A DNA stretch of 64,000 bases from Clostridium hydrogeniformans DSM 21757 (GCF_000686705.1 NZ_KK366004.1:124001-188000); one strand, 5' to 3'. Shown: positions 51,561 to 60,845, counted from the stretch's first letter. Numbers and translations are program-made. The notes: generated from the sequence alone by a model not told the origin.

Positions 51561-53522
51561 GTGATAGTAAAGTTTTTTAATTTTGTTTTTAAAAGATTTA
51601 ATAAAACCTCATTTATACTATTCTTTTCTGTTTTCTTAACAGCCCTAATTAGTAATTTTCTAATGCTAATTATTCCTTTATTACAAAAAAATATAATTGA
51701 CTCAATTACAGTTTCAATATTTGATGGTAAATCTATAATGTTATTATTTATAACTGGGCTATTAGGAGCATTTGTTATGATTGGAGATGCACTTATTCTT
51801 AATAGCCTTTTTATTTATTTAAAAAATAAGATTCAGATGGAGTTACTAGAATCTGTAGTTAGAAAGAAAAATAAGATAATTGAAGAAAAGGGTGCAGGTG
51901 CCTATATGGTAAGTATGTTTGGGGATTCTGAACAAATAGCTTCATTAATAGACACTAATTATTTTTCAATTATAATACTTTGCATAGCTAATATAGCCAT
52001 ACTTATTATATCTACTAAATGGTCATGGATATTTATAAGTGTAGTTTTACCGACCTATATTATAATGATAGCCATAGTTATCATTTCTAATAAAATATAT
52101 TTGAATAAATTTACAAAGGCAAGGGAAATCGTATATGAATTAAACCCTAAAGTATTAGAATTTATAGAAAATAGAAATACAATACTTGGATATTCAGATA
52201 TTCATACCTATGAAAAAGACTTATCACATATTTTTAAACTTCGTGATTCATATTTTAAATCAGCTTTTGCAGTTAATGCTTTTTCAAAAACAGCAATTGA
52301 GGCAACACGTAATATTTCCATGATAACATTTTTTATATTATCTATGATAGAAATATTAAATAATAGAATGGAAATATCAGCTTTTATTGCAATGATTTCA
52401 TATTTTTCTCGTATATTCTTGCCTATCTTCTCTATTCAAGAATTAAACTCTGGTATGAATAGGTTTAAAACCTTAGAAAATAAAATTAAAGATAGTTTAG
52501 CAGTTGAACCTAGACTTAGTTTACCAAAAAGTAATAATCTTTATTTTAATAATTGCTCCTTTTCATATACTAGTGAAAGTAATAAAAGTTTTAATACTAT
52601 TAGTAAATTTTCTTTAGATATAAATAAGAAAATAGGGGTAGTGGGTTTATCTGGAGAAGGAAAAACCACCATTATAAAAATGATGCTTGGAGAGATTGAA
52701 GCTAAAAGTGGACAATGTCTTTATGGAGAAAAAAATGTAGTAGATATATCTAGGTTTATTATTCAATCAAATATAAGACTATATAGTCAGGATCCAGAAA
52801 TATTTAATAATTCATTAGAGTTTAATATTACATTAGGTAAAATAGGGGTAACTGAAAATGAATATAATGAAAAGCAGTGTGAATTAAGAAGTAGTATTTT
52901 TAGTTGCTTTCATTCTTTAAAGAATTACACTATTGCTAAAGAGGATGTAAAATTAAATAATAATGAATATGAAGTTCTTAGGGAAGTATTTCTTTTAAAT
53001 CATAAACAGCTTAAGGATAATAAAATACTAAAAGATATAGGAAGAAATATTCCAAATAATATAGAAGAACTAGGTAATAATCTTTCATCCATATTAGTAT
53101 CAAGAAAATATTATATTAAAGAAAAATATGAAAAAATTATTTATGACTTAGGGATAGGATATCTTAAAGATAGAAATTTAGGACAGAGAGGATCAAAAAT
53201 ATCTGGGGGAGAAAAAAATAAAGTATGTCTTGCTAGGTTTTTACTTCCTAGCCATAAGGGGTATTTTATACTTGATGAACCATTTACAAGTCTTGACTTA
53301 TTAGCAGAGAAACAATGTATGGATGTACTAAGGGAACATATAAAGGAACTAAGTGGAATTATAATATCCCATAAATTAAATATTATAAAGGATTTATCAG
53401 AGGAGATAATTGTATTAGAAAGTAGTAAAATTTCAGAAAGAGGGACTCATGAAAATTTAATTAGAAATAAGGTTCTATATTCACTTCTATTTCAGGAACA
53501 CCTAAAGAAAAAAGCGGAGTAA
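51561..53522 (+). CDS. ABC exporter with an insertion in the nucleotide-binding domain
   Basis: A 653-residue fused exporter. Residues 1-300 hold six membrane helices; residues 325-650 are the ATPase: Walker A GLSGEGKT (362-369), Q-loop Gln 410, signature SGGEK (548-552), Walker B FILDEP (569-574) and His 604. Between the Q-loop and signature there are about 138 residues, roughly 80 more than usual. It starts at GTG after GGAGGG. No peptide gene adjoins; the substrate is unknown. Confidence 0.85.
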   Translation: MIVKFFNFVFKRFNKTSFILFFSVFLTALISNFLMLIIPLLQKNIIDSITVSIFDGKSIMLLFITGLLGAFVMIGDALILNSLFIYLKNKIQMELLESVVRKKNKIIEEKGAGAYMVSMFGDSEQIASLIDTNYFSIIILCIANIAILIISTKWSWIFISVVLPTYIIMIAIVIISNKIYLNKFTKAREIVYELNPKVLEFIENRNTILGYSDIHTYEKDLSHIFKLRDSYFKSAFAVNAFSKTAIEATRNISMITFFILSMIEILNNRMEISAFIAMISYFSRIFLPIFSIQELNSGMNRFKTLENKIKDSLAVEPRLSLPKSNNLYFNNCSFSYTSESNKSFNTISKFSLDINKKIGVVGLSGEGKTTIIKMMLGEIEAKSGQCLYGEKNVVDISRFIIQSNIRLYSQDPEIFNNSLEFNITLGKIGVTENEYNEKQCELRSSIFSCFHSLKNYTIAKEDVKLNNNEYEVLREVFLLNHKQLKDNKILKDIGRNIPNNIEELGNNLSSILVSRKYYIKEKYEKIIYDLGIGYLKDRNLGQRGSKISGGEKNKVCLARFLLPSHKGYFILDEPFTSLDLLAEKQCMDVLREHIKELSGIIISHKLNIIKDLSEEIIVLESSKISERGTHENLIRNKVLYSLLFQEHLKKKAE

Positions 53523-53629
53523 TTTCTGTTTATTAAATTAAAAAGAAGGAAAAAGTGATGAAGTTATAAAAGTATTAATAATGAGTCTTTATAATATTAC
53601 AAAATGTATAGACTCTGTATAAGAGATTC

Positions 53630-53737
53630 ACTAATTTAAATTGATATATAGATTACATTAAACAACTTACATTTCACTGGTTAATGAATCAATAAGTTTC
53701 AACCGAATCTAATGTAGTTTTAATATTATAACTTATA
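53630..53737. repeat. About 100-nt intergenic repeat, copy B
   Basis: Partner of 35403-35503, in the same orientation. Here it lies between the ABC exporter and VOC genes, ending 40 nt before the VOC ATG. The arms ACATTA and TAATGT plus AACTT and AAGTT could pair. Confidence 0.8.
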
Positions 53738-53777
53738 CACTTGAAAATATAAAAAAGTAATAAAGGGGATAAAGATT

Positions 53778-54158
53778 ATGAAGATTGCATTTACAACAAT
53801 TACAGTAGATAAATTAGAAAGGTCTTTAGAGTTTTATAAAAATATCATAGGACTGAGTGAGATAAGAAGGATTAATCCTCAGGAAGGAATACAATGTGTT
53901 TTTCTAAATGATGAAGAGGGATCAGTGATTGAGTTAATAGAGGATAAGACTATATCTAATGCTAATGTAGAAAATAGAGAACATAGGGTGTCCATTGGAT
54001 TTAATGTTGATAATTTAGATGATACTATAAAAGTATTAAAAGATAACTCCATAGAAATTATAAGTGGTCCAATTGAGGTACCAGGAGGGGTGAAGTTTAT
54101 ATTTATTAAAGATCCTAATGGAGTTTCAATTGAATTGATTCAAGGATTTAAGAAATAA
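53778..54158 (+). CDS. VOC family (glyoxalase-like) protein
   Basis: A 126-residue protein of the vicinal-oxygen-chelate fold: TTITVDKLERSLEFYKNIIG at the start and FIFIKDPNGVSIELIQGF at the end, with the terminal metal ligand Glu in IELIQ. AAAGGGGATAAAG precedes the ATG. Lyase, dioxygenase or resistance roles are all possible. It follows intergenic repeat copy B, and the frameshifted LD-carboxypeptidase follows 90 nt later. Confidence 0.85.
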   Translation: MKIAFTTITVDKLERSLEFYKNIIGLSEIRRINPQEGIQCVFLNDEEGSVIELIEDKTISNANVENREHRVSIGFNVDNLDDTIKVLKDNSIEIISGPIEVPGGVKFIFIKDPNGVSIELIQGFKK

Positions 54159-54250
54159 TATAATTAACTTAAAAACTGTGAAACTTTTAGGAAAATAAAA
54201 TTAGATTTAATTTTAACTGTTGTTTATAAAGAAGGTATGGTGTAGTTATT

Positions 54251-55206
54251 ATGATAAAACCAGAAAAGCTTAAATTAAATGATAGGGTGGCAATAGTTGC
54301 CCATCTCAAGCTGCTAAAGAGGAATTAGTTAATAGAGCAATAAAGATGGTAGAAAAGTTAGGATTAATCCCAGTAGTGTATAAATCATGCTACTTAATTA
54401 ATAATGAAATAGATGTTCCACCAGAAATTAGAGCGAAGGATATTAATAATGCTTTTAAAGATCCTTCCATTAAAGGTATTATATCTTTAAAGGCAGGCTA
54501 TGGTACCATGCATATACTTCCCTTTATAGATTATGAAATGATAAAATCAAATCCTAAGGTTTTTATGGGATTTAGTAATATAACTGTATTGCATCTTGCA
54601 CTAAACAAGTTTTCTAGTCTTATTACCTTTCATGGACCATCAGCCTCCTTTAATATTTGGAAAAAGGGAAAGGCTAAGCATGATATTGATGAGTATACCT
54701 ATAAGTCTATATATAAAAATTTATTTGTTAGTGAACCTCTTGGAATTATTGAAAACCCAGTCAGTGAAGAAATTCAATGTTTATATTCAGGAAATGTTGA
54801 GGGGGGGATAATTGGGGGGAATCTTACACTACTTGTAAACACCTTAGGAACTAAATATGAAATTGATACAAGGAATAGAATATTATTTATAGAAGATATG
54901 GGAGAGCCTTTAAGTAATATTTTTTCTATGCTTAAGAAAATGGAGAAGTCTAAAAAGTTTAAGCATTGTAAAGGAATTATATTAGGTACATGGATAAAAT
55001 GTGGGGAAGAATATAATAGTATTAAGGAAAGAGAAGAAAAATTAAAAGAAATCTTTAGTAGTGTATTATTACCTTATAAAAAGCCAATTTTTATTAATTT
55101 AAGAGCAGGGCATAATGTACCCATGGTTACTTTACCCCTTGGAGTTAAGGTGAAATTAAATGGAGAAAAAAATGAAATTAATTTTATAGAATCAGCTACT
55201 AAATAG
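54251..55206 (+). pseudogene. LD-carboxypeptidase (S66/MccF family) gene with a -1 frameshift
   Basis: The ATG at 54251 starts MIKPEKLKLNDRVAIVA, then the frame runs into a stop. Restoring one C in GTTGCCC (54298-54304) lets it read on as P-S-Q-A-A-K-E-E and join the main frame, which begins in-frame near 54312. The main part has the S66 signatures GFSNITVLHLAL, FHGPSAS and GHNVPMVTLPLGV. MccF-like enzymes cleave microcin-type or LD-peptide bonds. One missing base inactivates or shortens it, unless it is a sequencing error. Confidence 0.82.
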
Positions 55207-55238
55207 AAAACTAAGTAAATGGAATTAGAAGGTGAAGT

Positions 55239-55856
55239 ATGGACATTTTTACAATAGGACATTCAAATTATACTGTAGAAAGATTAATAGATATGCTTCG
55301 TCATTATCATATTAATTGTGTTGTAGATATTAGGGGAACCCCTTATTCTAAATATAATATTCAGTTTAATAAAGAAACTATAAAAGAAACCTTAATAAAA
55401 GAAGGGTTTCTATATATTTATATGGCAAAAGAATTGGCAGCTAAAAGGATAAATAAAGAGTCATATAATAGCAAGGGATATTCAGACTTTGAAAAAGTAG
55501 TGGATGAAGAAGATTTTAAGAAAGGGATTAAAAGACTAAAACTAGGTTGTGAAAAAGGATATAATATCGCCTTACTTGGGGCTATGCAAGATCCATTAAG
55601 ATGCCATAGGAGTATATTAGTTGGAAGAGCTTTAAGGAAGGCTGGCTTTAATGTTAAACACATACTAGATGATTATTCCCTAGCATCTCAAGAAAATTTA
55701 GAAGAAAATATTTTAGATAAGTACTTTAGTGATAGAGGACAGGTTACTATGGAAGCATTAATTGGTAATGAGAAAACAGAACAAGATATGATAGAAGAAG
55801 GATATAGATTAGCTAATAAAGAAATAGGGTATAGAATAGAAAACTTAAAGGATTAA
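55239..55856 (+). CDS. DUF488 family protein
   Basis: A 205-residue protein of the DUF488 family: IFTIGHSNYTVERLIDMLRH and CVVDIRGTPYSKYNIQFNKE at the start, then YNIALLGAMQDPLRCHRSIL, where Cys and His are conserved. Function unsettled; members occur near stress and nuclease genes. GAAGGTGAAGT precedes the ATG. It starts 32 nt after the LD-carboxypeptidase pseudogene, possibly in one transcript. Confidence 0.82.
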   Translation: MDIFTIGHSNYTVERLIDMLRHYHINCVVDIRGTPYSKYNIQFNKETIKETLIKEGFLYIYMAKELAAKRINKESYNSKGYSDFEKVVDEEDFKKGIKRLKLGCEKGYNIALLGAMQDPLRCHRSILVGRALRKAGFNVKHILDDYSLASQENLEENILDKYFSDRGQVTMEALIGNEKTEQDMIEEGYRLANKEIGYRIENLKD

Positions 55857-55944
55857 ACAATAAAGATTTAAATTTAAAAAAGTAATAAGATTTCTTTAAA
55901 CACTAGTGAAATGTTGGTGTGAGGAATTTATAATAGATTTTAAA

Positions 55945-55979
55945 CTGTCACTAGCTAAGCTGGTGATGGTCTTTTATTA
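55945..55979 (+). terminator. Hairpin after the DUF488 gene
   Basis: ACTGTCACTAGC pairs with GCTGGTGATGGT through two wobbles, followed by CTTTTATTAT. Confidence 0.65.
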
Positions 55980-56122
55980 TGTATAAGAATATATTAGGGG
56001 AGTTTTGGGGGAAATATAAAAACATGACCTTAAATATGGGTTTAAAGAAAAAACTTTCCTGGAAGTAATATTTAAAGTATAATATAAAAGGTGAAAAATA
56101 CTAAGGGTTATGGGGGACACCA

Positions 56123-56455
56123 ATGAGTGGATTAAGTGAGAAACAATTGAAAAAATTTATGAAGAGATATAATTTAAAAGAATTAAATGAGGAACAAATG
56201 AATTGGATTAGGGAATGTAGATCAAAAACTAAATCTAAATGTACTCATATACTTATAGGGATGGCCGGATCATGGATAATAAGATTATATAATAATCTAG
56301 TGAAACCTAAAAGTATCGCAATAGAAATTATTTCATATATCCTATTACTTTTAATATGCTGCTATGTTATTAGAGAAAGTATATTATTATCAAAAATTAC
56401 TAAAGAGTTTAAAGCTAAGTTTCAAGGAAATGAATCAAAATATAAGATAAAATAG
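56123..56455 (+). CDS. Small membrane protein of unknown function
   Basis: A 110-residue protein with a charged N-terminal half (GLSEKQLKKFMKRYNLKELN) and a hydrophobic segment AIEIISYILLLLICCYVI at about residues 65-82, so one membrane helix with cytoplasmic ends is likely. GGGGGACACCA precedes the ATG. I do not recognise a family. A terminator follows, shared with the converging barstar gene. Confidence 0.6.
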   Translation: MSGLSEKQLKKFMKRYNLKELNEEQMNWIRECRSKTKSKCTHILIGMAGSWIIRLYNNLVKPKSIAIEIISYILLLLICCYVIRESILLSKITKEFKAKFQGNESKYKIK

Positions 56456-56497
56456 CATAAAATAACTTCTGGGAAATAATCCTAGAAGTTATTTTAC
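56456..56497. terminator. Terminator between converging genes
   Basis: AATAACTTCTGGG pairs with CCTAGAAGTTATT (one mismatch) at about 56460-56493, with TTTT on the plus side. Confidence 0.8.
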
Positions 56498-56511
56498 ATT
56501 ATAATAAATAG

Positions 56512-56796
56512 CTATTTATTAGGTTTATCTACCTTAAATATAAAATTAGAACCATGATAATTAGAAGCTTCTAAAAATATATTTAATATTTTATCACAAT
56601 AGTCACCTAGAAATTTTTCACTATCATAAAAATTATTCCAAGTAATTTTTATTGGATGAGTAATTTCAGTTAAGCAATCCCAAAGGGCATCTAGGTTTTC
56701 TCCATAATATGATGGGAAGTTTAATTGATTTTTTATTGTCTTATGAAATACTTCTTTTGAAGTAAGCTTACTTCCATCTAATATTATAACTTTCAT
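56512..56796 (-). CDS. Barstar-family ribonuclease inhibitor
   Basis: A 94-residue inhibitor. The barnase-binding helix is plain: YYGENLDALWDCLTEI, with the key acidic residues at D36 and D40. It stays in the cytoplasm and blocks the adjacent ribonuclease. It starts 17 nt after the ribonuclease stop, in the same operon and downstream of it. Its length equals that of B. amyloliquefaciens barstar. Confidence 0.95.
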   Translation of the reverse strand: MKVIILDGSKLTSKEVFHKTIKNQLNFPSYYGENLDALWDCLTEITHPIKITWNNFYDSEKFLGDYCDKILNIFLEASNYHGSNFIFKVDKPNK

Positions 56797-56813
56797 ATCA
56801 CACCATCCTAAAT

Positions 56814-57335
56814 TTAATAATATTGTTTAAAGGTTTTATAGTGATCAGATGTACCAAAAATTAAACCATCATTTGAAAAAACAATTCTATGGGGACCTCT
56901 GTTTCCACCCTTATAATTTATATCACATTCAGTCCATTTCCTACCAGCTTTACTAGGTAAGGTACCTTCATGGTTACCGAAGTAATCTCCACCAATACTT
57001 TTATTTTTAGCATATTTCCATAAATCTTCACCAGGTTTCCATCCTAATTTTGTAGCTTCAGCTTTAGTTATAAAGTTATCTGGAAGCTTATTATTTTTAT
57101 GTATGTAATCTGCTACTCCTTGGAAATCATCTATAATATTACTTTTAGATGCTTCTTCTTTAGGAGTCTTTTTAGTTTCATTAGGTACATTTTTATTTTC
57201 AACTACTTTATTTTCAGTAGCAGTACCTTTATTTGAAAAAGAATCTAATATTTTAGGAGAAATTAAGCCTAAAGCACTTCCTAAAACTAATAAAGCAATA
57301 ATAAAAATAGAAATTTTATTTTTAAAGTTTTTCAT
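56814..57335 (-). CDS. Secreted or membrane-tethered barnase-like ribonuclease
   Basis: A 173-residue protein: an N-terminal helix (residues 7-27), a Lys/Glu/Asn-rich linker (35-65), then a barnase domain. Catalytic residues correspond to E136 (TECDINY), R146/R150 and H165 (DHYKTF). No clear lipobox or cleavage site is seen, so it may stay tethered. GAGGTGAT precedes the ATG. The pair barnase-barstar is upstream/downstream in one operon. Barnase-like enzymes degrade RNA and can serve in competition. Confidence 0.93.
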   Translation of the reverse strand: MKNFKNKISIFIIALLVLGSALGLISPKILDSFSNKGTATENKVVENKNVPNETKKTPKEEASKSNIIDDFQGVADYIHKNNKLPDNFITKAEATKLGWKPGEDLWKYAKNKSIGGDYFGNHEGTLPSKAGRKWTECDINYKGGNRGPHRIVFSNDGLIFGTSDHYKTFKQYY

Positions 57336-58016
57336 TTGTTATCACCTCAAAGTATATTATATAGAAAAAATAGATTTTGTGAAGGTTATATATAATAGTT
57401 TAACCATTTTTATTTTTAAAATATAACTTAGATATTTCTATGATACCTAAGAGCACAGGTCATAGTATGTATATTTATATAGATTTATAATACTTATATT
57501 TATGCAAAAAGTTTCTTAAATAAATTTCATAATAAATATAAGAATAGTGTGATAAATATTATATAGTTAACTAATGAAACTTATAAGGTTTTAAAGTAAA
57601 CTTTTAATTTATTCATTAAAGATATTCTCCATTTATCTTGCTTTGGATAGATGTATAAATTAAGTTTAAAACTTAAAATCTTATAAGAGTAAAGAGAGAA
57701 TTTATATAATAAAAAATATGAAATATATATAGATAAGTTTAATTGTTGAAAATAAGAGTTGAAAATCAATATATGGTATAATATTACATTGGATTATGTT
57801 TACTTTAAGAATATTATTAAAATAGATAAAAAATTTTATAGGCTATAGTGTGGAAATATCTTATATTACTATTTGGCAATATAAAGATAAAGTAAACATA
57901 AACTGATTATTTAAGAAAAACTATAGTAAGCACTGTATATTAGATAAGGAAAATTTTTAATTTAAAAAGTATTTTATAGAAATATAGGAGTTTTTAATCT
58001 TATGGGGGAGAGGAAT
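57336..58016. other. Long intergenic stretch with a spaced inverted repeat
   Basis: About 680 nt. ATGTTTACTTTA (57796-57807) and TAAAGTAAACAT (57888-57899) are perfect 12-bp inverted copies 80 nt apart. No gene is supported. It forms the divergent upstream region of the barnase and HD genes. Confidence 0.6.
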
Positions 58017-58688
58017 ATGGATAATAACTTAAAGCATAAAAATATTATAGAGGCTGTTAAGGAGGAATTAACTTGCTCAGCTCATAATCTAGATCATGTA
58101 TTTAGGGTTTATAAACTATGCTCATTTATAGCAAACCATGAGAAGGATGTAGATTTAGAAGTACTTATTCCAGCTGCATTATTACATGATATTGGAAGGG
58201 TAAAGGAAAGTAAGGATAATACAGGAGAGATTGATCATGCTGTTTTAGGAGCTGAAATGGCAGGAGAGATATTAAAAAGCTTAGATTATAGCAATAATGA
58301 AATTGATAAAATAAAGCATTGTATAACTTCTCACAGATTTAGAAGTGGAAATGAACCTAAAACCATAGAAGCAAAAATTTTATTTGATGCAGATAAGCTT
58401 GATGTTATTGGAGCCACTGGAATAGCTCGTACATTTATGTTAGCAGGACAGTTTGGACAGAGATTAACATCAGATGAGGAAACCAGCGAATATTTAAGCC
58501 ATAATACAGTGGAAAATGGAAGAATAAAAGATGTTTCTAAACACACACCTTTCATTGAATATGAATTAAAATTTAAAAAAATACCTAGTAAGTTATATAC
58601 AAATAAAGGGAAAGAGATTGGTGAGAAAAGAATAGCCTTTATGGAGGAATACTTCACTAGATTAAAGGAAGAAATAAATGGGATTTAG
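58017..58688 (+). CDS. HD-domain phosphohydrolase
   Basis: A 223-residue protein with the HD metal motif HNLDHVFRVYKLCSFIANHE, LIPAALLHDIGRVKES (His-Asp) and ADKLDVIGATGIARTF. It resembles the uncharacterised YedJ/YpgQ group that hydrolyses nucleotides. The in-frame ATG at 58002 overlaps GGGGGAGAGG, so the ATG at 58017 is preferred. No operon partner. Confidence 0.85.
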   Translation: MDNNLKHKNIIEAVKEELTCSAHNLDHVFRVYKLCSFIANHEKDVDLEVLIPAALLHDIGRVKESKDNTGEIDHAVLGAEMAGEILKSLDYSNNEIDKIKHCITSHRFRSGNEPKTIEAKILFDADKLDVIGATGIARTFMLAGQFGQRLTSDEETSEYLSHNTVENGRIKDVSKHTPFIEYELKFKKIPSKLYTNKGKEIGEKRIAFMEEYFTRLKEEINGI

Positions 58689-58826
58689 TGAGTTGTTTGT
58701 TAATTTTCCCAAGTGGAAAATAATAAATTACAGTGGAGAACTAAAATTAAAAGAGCGTAGATTTATGATTTATTGAATTTAGTATATAATATCTATCTAA
58801 ATAGTTTTTTGTAAGAGGTAATAGAT

Positions 58827-59006
58827 ATGGATAATAAGGATATTAATTTATATGATATTTTTATAAATTACTCATACAGTCAATTGAAGGAATTATTTAA
58901 AAATGCCAAGACAAAAGAAGAGTAAGACTTTTACATGACCTTATCTAATTTAGTATTGCAAAAAGAACAAGTTAAGGTTATAGGAAGTAGTCTTACGATG
59001 AGGTGA
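58827..59006 (+). pseudogene. Small gene with an in-frame stop
   Basis: An ATG after GAGGTAA opens MDNKDINLYDIFINYSYSQL, then KELFKNAKTKEE, meeting TAA at 58923. The same frame continues DFYMTLSNLVLQKEQVKVIG to a TGA at 59004. The two halves read as one short helical protein of a type I have seen in clostridia without a function. One base change broke it. Confidence 0.6.
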
Positions 59007-59058
59007 AGCGTATCTGTGGAGAACCAAAATTGTAAGAGATGTTTAAAATACTAAAATT

Positions 59059-59095
59059 AAGCCAATGATATTAAAAGTGCCATTGGCTTATATTA
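59059..59095 (+). terminator. Hairpin after the broken small gene
   Basis: AAGCCAATG (59059-59067) pairs with CATTGGCTT (59081-59089); the T tract is weak. Confidence 0.5.
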
Positions 59096-59227
59096 TAATT
59101 CTTTAAGTAAAGGCTGTATTTTAAATAGATGAAATAACTAAGATTTATCTGACAAAGAATTTAAGCACCTTTCTAGGCATTTAGATATGGGTAAAGCTTC
59201 AATATAAAAAAATGAGGAGGGCTAAAG

Positions 59228-59779
59228 GTGGAAAAAGAATATAATATGCTTTTAAGTAATTACATGAACGTAGATGATCCATTAAAAGATAAGGATATTA
59301 TTCATAAAATATCAGTAGTAACATCACATTATGCATATAGGAATGGACCAATAGAAGATATGCATGCTGATAGAAATAAGAGTATATATGATGAGGATAT
59401 GAAAGTATTAAATAAGCTTATTGTCAATAGATTAGCAACTATATTTAAAATTATATTAGATAGAGATAAGGTAAATCAGATAAAAGTAAAATATGGTTGT
59501 GATGATATAGAGAAACAATTAGTAAATGCAACAATGAGATATGTTTTTGAAGAAGGATTTATGAAACAGGAAGTAATAATAAAAAATTTGGATAATGATG
59601 ATATTAAAGTAGTATATGATTTTATGAAATTTAAATTAGAAGTAGTATTTAGTATTATTTTGATAGGAGATAAAGAGGATATAAAAAAATTTGTGGCTTA
59701 TGGAATATTCAACGGTCAATCTTGGGATTATGCAGTGCCAGAAGTACTAACCTTTGAAGAGTTTTTACAAAAATTATAA
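59228..59779 (+). CDS. Protein of unknown function, possible immunity or accessory gene
   Basis: A 183-residue acidic protein I do not recognise. The sequence is rich in Asp, Glu, Lys and Ile, mostly helical, with conserved-looking YRNGPIEDMHADRNKSIYDE and YGIFNGQSWDYAVPEVLTFE. No signal peptide or membrane helix. It starts at GTG (59228), 6 nt after GAGGAGGG. It lies between decayed genes, beside an Rpn nuclease remnant, in a low-conservation stretch. Function unknown. Confidence 0.6.
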   Translation: MEKEYNMLLSNYMNVDDPLKDKDIIHKISVVTSHYAYRNGPIEDMHADRNKSIYDEDMKVLNKLIVNRLATIFKIILDRDKVNQIKVKYGCDDIEKQLVNATMRYVFEEGFMKQEVIIKNLDNDDIKVVYDFMKFKLEVVFSIILIGDKEDIKKFVAYGIFNGQSWDYAVPEVLTFEEFLQKL

Positions 59780-59787
59780 GTGGCATA

Positions 59788-60405
59788 ATGATGAAAGATA
59801 CGGTACATTATTGGGGAAAGATGTATCTTGAAAATATAAAACAATGTGAAGAATATGCTAAGCTTGAAAAATTTATAACTATAAATATTCTAGGTTTTGA
59901 TTTTTTAGGTACAAATAATTATCAATCTTCATTCCATTTGCACGACTCTGCTGTGTAAGTTCGAAGAATTAAATCAAAGATTTAGATTCTCACTTATGGG
60001 AAGAGATTGAGCAAGATTATATGTTAACAGATGTTATAGAAATACAGTTTTTAGAGTTATCTAAACTAAGAAATAAAAAATAAAGATTATAAAGAAAATG
60101 ATATAGAAATATGGTTTGCATTCTTAGAAAAAGATATATCTGAAACTACATTAAAGGAGTTGATTAGTTTGGATGCAGTAATTGGAAAAGCTGAACAAAA
60201 AATCGAATACTTGAGTAGTGATGAAGAAGCTATGAAGATTTATTATGAGATAGAAAAATCACTTCATGAAAGGTCTAATATGATTAGTTCAGTAGAAAAA
60301 AGAGGTAAATTAGAAGTATCAAAAAATCTATTAGATATTTTAGATGATGAAACAATAGTAGAAAAAACAGATTTATATGTAGAAGAAATTAAGATGTTAA
60401 GATAG
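59788..60405 (+). pseudogene. Rpn-family recombination-promoting nuclease remnant
   Basis: The N-terminal half with most of the PD-(D/E)XK core is missing. Reading frame pieces give YWGKMYLENIKQCEEYAKLE, then ITINILGFDFLGTNNYQSSF, TDVIEIQFLELSKL and NDIEIWFAFLEKDISETTLK, all matching the C-terminal domain of Rpn/PD-(D/E)XK transposase-like nucleases. There are a stop at 59956 and later frame changes. The final part, 60160-60405, is still open in one frame. The gene is dead; Rpn genes are mobile and often decay. Confidence 0.8.
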
Positions 60406-60428
60406 GTAAAAACCTATCTTATTTTTGT
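60396..60428 (+). terminator. Terminator at the end of the Rpn remnant
   Basis: AAGATAGGT (60399-60407) pairs with ACCTATCTT (60412-60420), then ATTTTTG. The stem includes the stop codon. Confidence 0.8.
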
Positions 60429-60591
60429 AAAAAATATTATTAAAACTTGAATTTGAAATAGGACTAAGTATTATGTATATGGGGAAGTCTAAACTTTTTT
60501 ATTTGTGGTACGGAGAAGCGTATCATAAATAAATGAAGTTTTTACTTAAATTAGATAGTTAAATATACGAGATGATATGTAGAATATAAAG

Positions 60592-60632
60592 TTCCTCAAC
60601 CGTAATTTAAAATGTGGTTGAGGAATTTATGT
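60592..60632 (+). terminator. Hairpin in the interval before the PadR gene
   Basis: TTCCTCAACC (60592-60601) pairs perfectly with GGTTGAGGAA (60616-60625); the tail is TTTATGTTT. Confidence 0.65.
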
Positions 60633-60663
60633 TTATATTATTTACCAAGTAGTTAAAGTGCGA

Positions 60664-60840
60664 TATAACTATTCTCTTAAATTACCAATTAATTTATATA
60701 TAACAGGTAGTTCAAGTTGTGATAAAACTACAGTATTAAAATTAATAATAAAGTAAAAGAATTAGTCAATTGAAATAGTAGAAAATCCAAATAGTAGTGC
60801 TGTAAAAAGACTATTTGGGATAAAAACACAACATCTATAT
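60664..60840 (+). pseudogene. Possible remnant of a P-loop ATP-binding protein
   Basis: One frame gives NLYITGSSSCDKTTVLKLII, which looks like a Walker A motif in which the Gly before Lys has become Asp, then stops. Other frames give NPNSSAVKRLFGIKTQHLY. No ribosome site or start is visible. It may be the rest of a decayed kinase or ATPase. Confidence 0.3.
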
Positions 60841-60845
60841 AAATG

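Noticed and set aside
58682..58691. Third copy of the hairpin-leader arm (GATTTAGTGAG)
   Set aside because: It lies at the end of the HD-domain gene with no CTCACTAAA partner and no start codon after it, so it is a chance match.
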